Source: Leuctra nigra | Lineage: Eukaryota; Arthropoda; Insecta; Plecoptera; Leuctridae | DNA length: 64,000 nt | Direction of reading: 5' to 3' | NCBI GenBank assembly: GCA_934045905.1 | Contig: OW203762.1 | Coordinates: 13,734,345 to 13,798,344, forward strand | Part shown: piece by piece, positions 23,300-34,419 of the stretch | Layout: each line of letters begins with the position of its first letter | How positions within the stretch are numbered: the stretch's first letter is position 1 | Program-made: the position numbers and the translations under genes | The notes under the pieces: model-generated | What the model was told of the DNA's origin: nothing | Seen by the model: only the letters and a program-made list of their open reading frames with translations | Database searches by the model: none

Positions 23300-26200
23300 C
23301 TATCGTGAGAGACGGAGGAAGAAGGCGTGTTTGCATTCCTGCGAGTTGATGGGCAAGTATTTGTCGTAGAAGTCCTGGATGTACTGCTCGATCTTGAAGC
23401 CGTACTTCTGGTAGAGGAGGACGGCGGGGTTGGTGACGGAGCAGTGAAGTGCTATGTCCTTGCCCATGCATGTCTGAGGAGCAACAAAAACAGTTAGTCG
23501 GTATAACAATCCCAAAGAGGTTTAGTACTGGTAGACCGGTAACCATCTTCAGAAGCTATATTCTAGGACGTGTGCAGCAAGAGAGAACATCATTTTATTT
23601 TTCACCTCAAATCGAATACCTGGACATCAGATATAATGACTAAACAATAGCAAATAGGTACATTTTGATTTTTGAATACGAAATTTGGATTGTAGTAAGA
23701 ACGTTCTTCTATAAAGATAGGTACATACGCTCTCAATACAATACTAGAATGTGTTTAGACAGCAATATGCATCATAAAAAAAAATCAGTTTGAAATATGA
23801 TATTTGATATTTCAGTTTGATTTACGCTTTGTCCTCCCCCTATAACAATAGAGGGGCAGGAACCCCCCCCCCCCCCAACATTTCTGAGAATATACAGCAA
23901 TTTCATTGGCGTTTTGTTCTGGCGCTGCACCGGGGTATAATGAGGTAGTAGTACCATACAGGCTCACTAAACACTATCATTCTTGTACGGCTTCTTGTTT
24001 TGGTTTTGAAGTTGTCTTTAGGATACCACACATTGCAGAAAATTTGTGTTGGAATTAGTACATACCTAATACCTATTGCGTCTTAATGTTTTTCATTAAG
24101 ATTATGCAATATATACATTCCTTGATACATTCTTCGAACATTAATTTGGATTAACATACTATTTGGCATATTCAGGTGTTCTATGGGTTCTTTCTCTACC
24201 AACCTGTCAAAATAGTATGTCAATATTTATTTCATATTAAGCATACAAAAGCGCTATCGGTCTCTTTAGCAAAGAGAACAGTGGTTACCTGTGTGAGATG
24301 GTAGAGCATGAAGTTGGCGATGCCCGCACGACGCCACTCCGGCCGAGTGAAGAGGAAGGAGATGTACGCCTCGTTGTGTCCCGTGTCGGGCACGAGGAAC
24401 GCAAAGCCGATGACCAGTCTCTTGTACAACGCCACGCAGCTGAAGTCCGGATATGCCAGCGTCTCACTCACTGAAGCAGCAAACAATAACCATGTTTAGG
24501 TATTTCAAAACTGAGTTCACAAGCCTTGGAGGTCAGAGGTGCTAAATTTTGATGCTCATATTAAAAAAATGCAATAACTGAGACACATAAAATGTTATGT
24601 AGAGGTGGGATATTTCCTTGACACAAGAATATTGATTACAGTTTTTTCATCAACCTCAAGGGGTCGAACAGTCACTATTTGGTATGGCCGTCTGTCCCAA
24701 TTCCCATTTTATTTTACATTTTTAGACCAAGAGTTGTTTTAAACATCTTAGAGAACATAAATGACTCTACAAACAATAAATCTGGGCTTTGGCCATGACA
24801 TGAATATTTTTGTTAAGGACTGGACGATAAACAACAATTTAAATTTTGTATACATGGCAGCCTACTTATACTTGAAGAAAACAATAAAAATTACGAAACT
24901 AATTGGTAAATGTCTTACCTCTAAAATCCAGACTTTTCCAATTGAAATACATTTGTCTGGCTAGAAATTCATATCTCAGAACATTCATACATGAAGGAAC
25001 AATTAAGGTGCAGGACAGAAAGTCACAGCACTATACAGCTCAGCAACATAGACACAATAATAGGAAGCTACGTACAGTCGATGCCGGGGTAGAAGAACTG
25101 GTTGCAGAGCCTGTTGACAGACCCGATGTGCTGCGGCCGGACGTAGCAGTAGTCGATGCAGGCTCGCTCCGGCGGCGTCCAGTCAGGCTCGGCTCGGTGT
25201 ACTCGGGCCAGCAGCTCGTCCATCACGTTCAGCCACGGCACGGCAGACGTGTCCGAGTCCTGCCAGATGTACGCAGGCAGATAGCTGCGGCACAACACAA
25301 CGTGTCATAGATAAGATAGCTGCGGCACAACACAACGCATGGTTGATGTCTTTTAGGGAATAAGATGGACTGCCAGATTTAATAATAACTCTTGATTATT
25401 TTCATGAACTGTAAAGGTGGATTCACACGGCCGTTCCAAACTTCCCAAGTTTGCCGAAGTTCCAAAAACTCCCGTGTGAACTATGAAAGTTTGGAACTCA
25501 ATCTTCGCAGTTCGAATCTTTTCATAGTTCACACGGGAGTTTTTGGAACGGCGATTTGGAACTTTGGTAAATTTGCGAAGTTTGGAACGGCCGTGTGAAT
25601 CCACCTTAAGAAATAGATATTCTTTTGAAAGTTGTAGAAATATGCTCAAGATTGACAAAACAAACACAGAGCACTTCGCACTTTGAGACCTGAAGATGGC
25701 TGGACGATTCCAGTCGAAACGTCGTCAACAAGGGCCCACTGGGCCCGCATTCCATCAAAAAGAACAAGGAGCTACTACCGCAGAAACCAGTCACATAATC
25801 AAGAACGGCTCCCAGAATTTCAAAACCTACAGAGAAGTGCCATTATTTTGAAATTATGCAGAATTGAATTAGTATTACTAGTTTATTAATCATAAAAATA
25901 TCAATGCCTAGCAATTTTTTTCATTTTTTTTTATTTATTTTAGTGGTGTCTTAGTACTTAGTAACATCACACAGATTTGCATGTAGGCTAAATAGCAAAA
26001 TATGAATGATTTTGATGTCTAAGAATAGGTAAGGATGGAAGGTGAGATGGTGACGATCATGGCCTATTAGTATGGAACCTTCCCATCATTTGTCTCTCAA
26101 CTGAAGGACGCAAGTGAAATATCAGTCAAGAAGGAGGCCGCAGGAATGGGACGTAGCATGTGTCAGTGTGTTTACTGTGTTCAGGCAAGCGGTCTCACCG

Positions 26201-29200
26201 GTGAGTGTAGGCGCTGTAGAAGTTGTTCGGATCCACCTCGCCGGTCAGCATCTTGGAGAAGCTCGACTTCAGTTTCTCCTGCGTCCACGGTCTGGCGGTA
26301 ACTCGCTGCCGACACAAGAAACATCCAATTCACACTCTAATCTGCCATATAAATTCAACACTAAAAGCTGCAATAAGCTGCCAAGCGCCAAAAATTAAAA
26401 TCTTAGGTTAACAGACAGCATCATGGGCACTTTCCCGTAACGCGCCAATTCGGCACTTTCATGAAATGGTAGGGATTTGATTACTAAATCGCCAATAAAC
26501 AGAAATTGTTGCGTACCTCAGTGTCTAAATCAAATACAAACAGCATACTTCATTACAGCACGTCTACTAATTGCAAAAACTAGATGTTTAATCACCAAAA
26601 GAAGCATGTTGACAGATAGCACTTGTTTTGATCACAGCCTTCTGACTGAGGTGTCAAGAAGACAGTGGGTATGGCAATCTCCAGACATTTTCTTTAAAAA
26701 GCGCATTCTAGGTGTTTTTATGGTCACAATGAGCACGGTATAGAACAATCATTATAAAATTTTGAAATTGGTCCTTTCCCACAAACAAATTTTTTGTGTG
26801 TATTCTTGTATAGCAACATTTTGATAATGTATTTGTCTGCATAGGGCACACCTGAAATCTGTCGAGCACTCGAACATCGCCTGGGTCTTGAACACTCCGT
26901 CCGGTGCTCAGCAGTCCGGCCGCGTCCAGGTCGAACACCGGTCTCCCGTGCGAGCGCTGGAGCCTGCGCACGCTGAGCTTGCGGTACAGGCGCCGTGCAG
27001 CGCCTGGCAGTTCCAGCGTTGCGGAGGCCCGACGAAGAGACTCCCACAGGCGCGACTCTTCGAACTCACTCATTGGAACCAAGCTGGACAGAAGCGGGGA
27101 GAAAAGTTATTATAGCTTAATAAAGTGAAAATCCAGACCTGAAAGAGTTCATCTTAAACTAACTTAGTAAAAAAAAAACACTTTTGAATTTATCTGAAAA
27201 ACAGTTTGGCTTAGGTAGTGTGATTTTCGCACCTGAAGAGGATGTTGTGGGAGAGATTACCACACCAGGGGTGGAATAACATAAGTGATAACTTTTCTTG
27301 CCACGGTGACAAGCGTCTCATCTCAACCTAGAAGGCCGTGAATAACATTGGATGAGAATCTTATGTAATTCTTATCACTTCTTATCTTATCACTTATGTA
27401 ATTCCACCCCAAATCACATTAATATTTTCACATCTTATCGTAAATTTTTAGAGCATATCAACCGTTGTTATGGACGTAAACGAAATGTACAAATCCTATT
27501 GAATTACTAACTCAAAACTGTAATAATTTAATTTTGTAGCCCTGCCGACAAGTTATTGTTGGTTTAGCGGGGCTACGTTTAAATGTATTTAATTTATATT
27601 TTATATTAATAAAAATGTATTAAAAAAAAATAAAAATAATAATTCAATTGCTAACTTAAAGAGACTAAAAAAAACGTACAGCAGTTGGACATTGCAAATT
27701 TGCAAGTATCAAGGTTGAATTTATCTCTGTTGAACAATGTTTAAGGTTGTACTTGTATGCATTGCATTTTTAAGACAATTGCCAGTATCAAGCCCATCGA
27801 CTGATTGATTTGACATTTTTTCTGAGACTGTAACCAATACTAGTATGTGGTACCTAGGTAAGTATACATATAATTTTATTGTGGTGATACTTATACTATA
27901 GAAAAATAAAAACATCAGCGAAAGCTTGAGGTTCACAATAAATGTACTATAAAAGGTCCTGGGAAGCTGAAATCAAGACCATCTGAGCTGTAATGTGAAC
28001 GTACTTGGCATTGCCTGCTGTTGGCTTGCTGTTGGCCGGACAGCGTTGCTTGGCCGTCTTAAGCCGGATGTTGAAGAGGCTTGCGGGCGGGGGAGCCGGA
28101 GCAACGTAGCTGCTCCCCTCCCCCTCGCTCCCCTCCGAGTCCTCCGACACCACAGACACCAGTTGCTCATCGAGACACTCGCTCGGCACCTCGTCCTGAA
28201 GCAGAAGGCAATGTCATAGAGGTCAACACGACAGCAAACGAGGATCAACAAGGTAGTGGGCCAAATTAGAGGTATCTACTAGGTACTAATTTCCTATATG
28301 AATTATGATTGTTCGAGATTGATTAGGGTCCTACCCAGCAAACACAAGAGTGCACGCCTTGTATCTTTTTTGTACCTTCATGCGGTGTTGTATTTGTGTT
28401 GTACAGAAGTTACTGGGCCGGCAAAATCATGTCCCGAAAATATGCACATTTTCCATCATGTACAGCGTGCACTAACCCAGTTGCGGACCAGCATCTTTCT
28501 TGCACAAAACCAACTGCCATGAAAAGATACCTCGCCGTTAACTTACTTGCACTAATCTTGCAGCCATGAAATGTACACTCCCAACACCGGGCGTGCATCG
28601 TCCGTGCGGATTGCGTGCACAAAATTTGCGTCAACGAAACGGCATCTTTCTTGCACTTGCTCTTTCGCATGTAAAACGCTAGTTCCAAAATTAGCTACGG
28701 GGATCGCTACTAGTTCATGTTGCCGTATTTAAAACAAATATTATAGTATTCAAAATCGAAAAAATTATCTAGTTTTATCAGGGTTGGGTCAGTAGAATAT
28801 TCCGCGTAGAAAATGGGTATTCTACGCGTATATTCTACCGTAGAATATGTAATGTAGAATATTGATGTAGATGACATATTCTACACGTAGAATATTATTT
28901 TTAAGAATAACATTGATAAATGGATTATAATGATCATTCTATTGATTTGTTTTCAATATAACAGTATTTTACTTTAGTACTATGAGTACCTAGTACATAA
29001 CAACTCTACCAAATTGTTGATACGAGAGGACCAACTACAATTTCTTTCTTCTAAATTTAATATTAACATAAAAACGCAAAGTGATACTCAATCATATCAT
29101 TCGGACTTTGGTAGTTGCTAGCTGTAATGCTGTATGCTGTAATCTAGATTCAATTATCCAAATTCCAAACATGATGAATATGCACACAACTTTTAAGTAG

Positions 29201-32200
29201 AAATTACGTTCCATTCTACATGGTTACAATAGTTTTGCGTGAACAACCCCATTAGAAATTATTTTGAAATGTTGTTTTAATTACAATTTTTTACAATCTT
29301 GTCAATGGCTTTTCCTGCAATATATTCAAATCATCGAGTGTTCCCTATTGTAGATATGTAGGGGAAGTGTGCTATGAATGGGCTTATTAAAATTAAGAGG
29401 TAGGATAGCTATCTAATTTGCCAAAATTAAGGTTGTGACCGTCTCATACAAGATAGAATATGAGTAGGTAGAATAAATAGCAAAAAATTTGAACTCGACC
29501 GCTCTAAAGATAAGTTAAAAATAGGGCAACTAATAAGGTAAAATAATATATTTTGGTCTATGCTAACTTTTCCAAATTTTACCACTGTCAATCCACTGGC
29601 ACTTAAAAAAAATATTCTACAATAATATTCTACATATTCTACATATTCTACGTGTTACTCTACGTGTATGTAGAAAATTAATATTCTACGCGTAATGACC
29701 CAACCCTGAGTTTTATACAAGGAGGTAGTTTGTACTGTGTGATAGAAGACATTGCAATTAGTACATGAAAGACAATTTTATGAGACATACACTGGATTCG
29801 AACTCCGGTCGTCGATTTGGCGCGCTCCCGATGTATCCACTCCTCCACGGTGACGATGGAGGTAGGAGGGTGAAATAAGACATTTGACCGGCGAGCGAGC
29901 GCGAGCGATCGTACGACACAATTCTGATACAAAACGGGTACCTACTGCTGGAGCACTCCAATACCGCGCAATTCAATTTGTTTAAAAGAATGCATTAAGT
30001 ATCATAGTATTATCAATTTACTCATCAATTTTAACATCAAATAATTTTTTTATGTTATTAATTTGTACAGTGCAAAGAAATTAATATAATAAACATAACA
30101 AATAAAATGTGTTCATAATTAAAACATCCCGTTAAAATATTGATACATGAAATTATTGCATACGTAATGAAAGTCCAATTCATACATATATAATTAATTT
30201 TATATTTAAGTAACATTGAAATACTTGATTTCTTGTGGATGACCGTATACAATATTTGTACCACGCCGGCACCATTGCGTGCACTAGTCGTGCACTTTAT
30301 ATTTAAAATGCTCATTTTGAAGACTTATTGCGAGTATTAACTGAAAAAAACACACGGACATGTATTAGGATGTGAAATAATACAACTGATATAGATTAGA
30401 ATTGATTTCGCATAGATATATTCATGTTTTCCTTATGTATATTTTCGCTTTACATTATCTAAACACATCCATAGCGTTGGGTAGGCAAGAAAGTGGAATG
30501 AATAACAGCGTTGTACAACACTGGGCCAGCAATGGTTTTGCATGTTTCCGATAGAGTTGTTTCGCAACGCAAGAAACATGCACTCCTGTTGATACCAGCC
30601 CAGCATTGTTGAGTGCACTCCTTGTGTGTATACAATAAACATGCACGTCGGTCAACACCGGCCCGGTATTGTTGCGCTTGCAGTATTTCTGTATACAAGA
30701 AACATACACGTCGGTCAACACTTGCCCGGTGTCGTTGCGCGTGTAGTTTTTCGTTATACAAGAAACATGCACGTCGGTCAACACTGGCCCGGTATTGTTG
30801 CGCGTGCAGCTTCTGGTATGAAAGAAACATACACGTCGGTAGACACTGGCCCGGCATTGTTGCGCGTGCAGCTTCTGGTATGCAAGAAACATACACGTCG
30901 GTAGACACTGGCCCGGTATTGTTGCGCGTGCAGCTTCTGGTATGAAAGAAACATACACGTCGGTAGACACTGGCCCGGTATTGTTGCGCGTGCAGCTTCT
31001 GGTATGCAAGAAACATACACGTCGGTAGACACTGGCCCGGTATTGTTGCGCGTGCAGCTTTTGGTATGCAAGAAACATACACGTCGGTAGACACTGGCCC
31101 GGTATTGTCGCGCGTGCAAATAAATTGCAGTGTTGTACGCGGGTACAGGCCCAGCATACAAAAGGTACACTCTCTGAAGGTGCAATTTATGTGTGTAGAC
31201 GAACAGATATCTTTCTTGTATCAACCGTACAACGCCCAACACTTTCCTTGCACTTGATGCGTCGGGAAGGCACAATTAATGTACAAAGCGTGCAGTGCTG
31301 TATTTGCTGGGTATAAGGTGCTTCAAATTAAGATAAAACCCAAAACTGAAACTGGTTTGATCAAATATGTCCTCAAAAATATTAAAAAATTTAATCTACC
31401 ATTCAACAACAATAATTAAATAAAGCACAAAAACACAACTGAACACAAAACAGGGAGGTGATCAGTGAGAATTAAACCCAAGCTTTCAAATATAATCAAA
31501 TAAATATGTTGATCGATATCGACAAAGAGTTGAAATTTCAGAAATAATTAACTTGGCTGCTATGCTATTCATTAATAGCAATTCGGTGACCAAAAATCTA
31601 CTCAGCTTTAAAAGATTCAACTAACAATAAAGTATAATTGGACAGTGTCAACAGTGTTGGACAAAATGTAGCAACCTTTTCTCTTTCACATACACAAATG
31701 TTTAACTGCGCATTTTCCGAGGTTGGTACAAAATAGTCTTGTGACTCGTGAGACATGAAACAAACCTCCGTCTCCAGCTTGATCGTCCCCGGCACGGTCT
31801 TCTGCGGCTCGTCGTGCTTGACCTCCAAGTCCTCGATGTCGGCGATGTCGATGTCCATGCTGTCCGACGACTGGTCTAGCTCGTCAGCGAACAGAACGCC
31901 CGACAGCGTGGCACTCGGCTCTACGTAGGCTCGCGAGAACATGTCCGACTCACTGGGCTGGGGAACACAAACATTCACTCACTTCCAGCTCCAAGCAGTT
32001 AGAAAATACATTCAATCGGTGCAGTCTTGAATAGAATCAATTTTATTCATTAATAAATCAAATCATACATTATTCATAATCATAATTAATAATTATAAAT
32101 AATTTCATGAATACTTACCGACAAAAAAGAAAATACCGCATGCTATGAATGGCTTCAAAATATACCTCAAGTCGCCCGCACCCAATCTGTGGATTGGGAT

Positions 32201-34040
32201 TTTCTTGAAAAAACGGTATTTTACGAACCCCTTAGCGAGCTCAGCCCAAGAGAATGCTCGGCATGGCAATGGGGCATGGTGCGCACACAGGTAAAATAGG
32301 GGATTACTAAGCAAAATAATCCTTTTCCAATCCACAGATCGGGTGCGGGCAACTTTAGGTCTCGGTAGTTACGCAGCCTTTGCTTTTCACTATATATTGA
32401 ATAGTTACTTGTTGGGTTCTCTCTAAACTTGATTTAAATTCATCCCCCGTATGAGAAATGTCTTGAAATTAATGCTGCATACATCTTGCATAAATTACTA
32501 GGTCTGTATACACTCAACAAAAGAAAACATTTAAAAATGGTACCTATCCGAAGGTACCATTTCCTTCGAATGCCACTTTTTATTTTATTTAACTTGTATC
32601 ACCTAGGAGGAACTGAAGATTATGTAGATCAAAGATTAAGAAGATTAAGATTTCTATTCAAGATTTAGATGTAAGAAAGTACATAATGTTTGAAAAAAAA
32701 ATGATGATGAGAAGGAAGATGAGTACCGTAGGTAAGTAAGATGATTTGTTACTTATTGTCAGCCATCTCACCAGGTCCGAGTGGTGACCGGAGTTATTGT
32801 CGAATGTATCCAGATCCTGAGATTCTCGGCTCTCATCGTCCATCGAAGAATCATCGCTCGCTGATTCAGATCTAATCGACTCGGTCGGTTTTGTTTGGGA
32901 AGATCTGTAGTCCAGTTTGTACCGGAAAACAGGTCTTTCTTTTTTATGATTAAAATCTGCAACACATTCGAGGTCAATAATAAATACCATCTCTTACTTA
33001 CTTGCATGTTGCTCACTTGAATGGAAAATCCATTGTACTTACAATCCTCTAGAATAATTACTGGGGGAACATCTTCCTGAGCCAGTTTCCACCAACCAGC
33101 CTCAATGCCAAACTTCGATCCAGCAAGGAAGAATTTGGGGCTGAAATGTGACAGCGTGCCTGAAATTGTTCCCATCCAGTTCTTCGTTGGTTTACTGAAA
33201 AGAAGACATGTGTTGTTGTAACAGTGAAAGATAGAAAATAAGTTGAAAATAATCAATCAGGACAAAATTATATTGTTCTGTATTTACCTTGGCAGTCCAT
33301 CGTCCCCTTGGATTAAATTGTCATAATTCATATCAATAAATTTAGCAATATGATATCGATAGTGGTAAAATCCCTTTTTGTTGCTTACTGTTGACACAGA
33401 GTATCTCTTTGAGAGACCATACAGAGCTATTGTAAGCAGTACTACCCTGAAATGAAACGTACACATTAAATGAAATTTGTTTAAATCGCCGTTCACGTAA
33501 GAGCAGTTTGCGAATTGCGAATTGTGGATTGTGCCCAACTATTTAAAAGTACAGAAACTGCTTGCGGCAGACCTATGATTGGTTTAATAAAAAATCCGCG
33601 ATCTGCACTATGCAACCACTCTTATGTGACCGGCTCCTGAGTTTATAAAGGGGTAGGTAGTACGAGATTAAAATTATCCAGCCGAATTGGGGCTGAACAA
33701 GCGAAGGTAGACACCATCACCTCACAATAAGTTGGCGACTTCATACCTTTGAGAATTAATGTACTTACCAATGTAACTTTGGCCTCGTAATTCGTTCGTT
33801 CTCAAAGCCACTACAATCTTCGCAAAGCAACTTAAAAAATACATCTCCAGGCAAATTTCCAGGAACTCCTCCGCTTCGAAGACATCGTAAATGAATGTCA
33901 TTTGAACATTGCTCACAAGTCAAGTATGGGTCCTCTCTTTGACAGCACGTTTGTCTGCAATATTTACACAACACAGCTAAACTATTAATATTGTCAAACA
34001 TGTTTTCTAGCGAAGAATTCTGTACGTCAAGATCAGCCAT
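23300..34040 (-). CDS. KAT14: KAT14 / CSRP2BP (ATAC2), ATAC complex acetyltransferase subunit
   Basis: Eleven exons on the minus strand: 34040-33769, 33446-33288, 33194-33043, 32956-32772, 31957-31766, 28195-28005, 27083-26852, 26305-26199, 25284-25076, 24470-24289, 23473-23300. All phases join, giving 684 residues (vertebrate KAT14 is about 780). The N-terminus has a Cys4-His-Cys3 PHD-like finger (C25, C28, C42, C45, H50, C53, C73, C76), then a winged-helix-like region (AGWWKL), an acidic middle (SDSMDIDIADIEDLE), RRLYRKLSVRRLQRSHGRPV, and a C-terminal GNAT domain (about 550-684) with YCYVRPQHI, GIDLSETLAYPDF, acetyl-CoA loop RRAGIA and LLYQKYGFK. Such phrases are diagnostic of KAT14. The protein belongs to the ATAC histone acetyltransferase complex in the nucleus. 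It shares a promoter with CFAP57. Intron 5 (3.6 kb) is swollen by transposons. Confidence 0.93.
25414..25607. mobile_element. 194-bp palindromic MITE in KAT14 intron 8
   Basis: Ends AAGGTGGATTCACACGGCCG and its complement, with further pairing inward (ACTCCCGTGTGAACTATGAA). The right flank is TTAA-like (CCTTAA) and the left TAAA, so a TTAA-type target is possible but not clean. Confidence 0.8.
27268..27410. mobile_element. 143-bp MITE in KAT14 intron 6
   Basis: Terminal inverted repeats GGGGTGGAATAACATAAGTG and TTATCACTTATGTAATTCCACCCC-type complement (first 24 bp, one mismatch). The centre is ordinary AT-rich DNA. Confidence 0.65.
28779..29708. mobile_element. hAT-like MITE, 930 bp, perfect 8-bp TSD, TATTCTAC array
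   Basis: Termini CAGGGTTGGGTCA and TGACCCAACCCTG, flanked by identical agttttat (28771-28778 and 29709-29716). Near both ends are arrays of TATTCTACGCGTAGAATA variants. Nested inside the TIR element 28334-31311, so it is the younger of the two. No transposase frame. Confidence 0.92.
29790..29855 (-). repeat. tRNA-like patch, possible SINE fragment
   Basis: On the minus strand GGAGTTCGAATCC resembles a pol III B box, and GGAGTGGATACATCGGGAGC about 30-45 bp before it resembles an A box. No complete cloverleaf can be drawn, so a SINE remnant is more likely than a tRNA gene. Confidence 0.3.
30566..31130. repeat. 62-bp minisatellite, about 9 copies
   Basis: Copies start at 30566 (degenerate), 30639, 30702, 30765, 30827, 30889, 30951, 31013 and 31075 (partial). 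The period is 62-63 bp; shared core ACACGTCGGTAGACACTGGC then CCGGTATTGTTGCGCGTGCA. Homogeneity rises toward the right end. It opens all three minus frames over 600 bp, which explains long repetitive open frames there (TDVYVSCIPEAARATIPGQC type); these are not genes. Confidence 0.9.
32171..32352. repeat. 182-bp inverted repeat in KAT14 intron 4
   Basis: GTCGCCCGCACCCAATCTGT (from 32171) pairs with the complementary GGGTGCGGGCAAC end (32325-32352); stem about 28 bp with one or two mismatches. MITE-like. Confidence 0.55.
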
Positions 34041-34419
34041 AACCCTACTACTGCTGTCAACAAAGTACAAACATGCACAGATGCACAGCCTTCTATAGTA
34101 CACGCAAAAAATACAAAGGCGGTGGAAAAGGCGGCAAATTTTTAAATTCTTCATAAATCATAATCGAATGAATAATAATGTGTAATTCGTCCAAGGAATA
34201 ATCAAGTAGAAATGCAGTACGATGGTAGAAAATTGATTTATGTAAATAATTATAAATTAACCCAGTAAATGCCATGGTGAGTTCTCCTCTCTCATAGTAA
34301 TCTTGAAACATAATATCCAAGTAATAGTTAACAACACCATGGTTACCATTAACAACAGGTTGCTAGGGAAGCCTCTCCTAGCAAGTAGTTTTAAGTTTTC
34401 ACAGTTCTTTTGAGAAATA
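34041..34419. promoter_or_regulatory. bidirectional promoter of KAT14 and CFAP57
   Basis: Only 379 bp separate the two start codons, which point away from each other. The stretch must hold both transcription starts and 5'UTRs. No TATA box is obvious. It contains X-box-like RFX sites nearer CFAP57. Confidence 0.75.
34342..34372 (+). promoter_or_regulatory. RFX X-box-like sites upstream of CFAP57
   Basis: GTTACC-ATT-AACAAC (34342-34356) fits the X-box GTNRCC-N(0-3)-RGYAAC with one mismatch. GTTGCTAGGGAAGC (34359-34372) is a second, weaker match. They lie 50-80 bp before the CFAP57 ATG, the usual position in ciliary genes. RFX control of ciliary genes is established in animals; binding here is inferred. 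Confidence 0.5.

Larger units (their letters stand above)
28334..31311. mobile_element. TIR element with TA flanks in KAT14 intron 5, 2.98 kb
   Basis: Ends CCCAGCAAACACAAGAGTGC and the complement of CCCAGCAAATACAGCACTGC, flanked by TA (28332-28333 and 31312-31313). The inside holds a nested hAT-like element (28779-29708), a tRNA-like patch near 29800 and a 62-bp minisatellite (30566-31130). No transposase frame is seen. Its tips resemble those of the element in CFAP57 exon 2 (CCCTACAAACAC). Probably non-autonomous, family unassigned. Confidence 0.75.

Noticed and set aside
29790..29855. tRNA gene
   Set aside because: Only A/B-box-like pieces; no acceptor stem or cloverleaf, so treated as a possible SINE remnant.
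30455..31275. Long minus-strand repetitive open frames of 160-230 codons
   Set aside because: They are produced by the 62-bp minisatellite in several frames at once; no start context, splice structure or family similarity.
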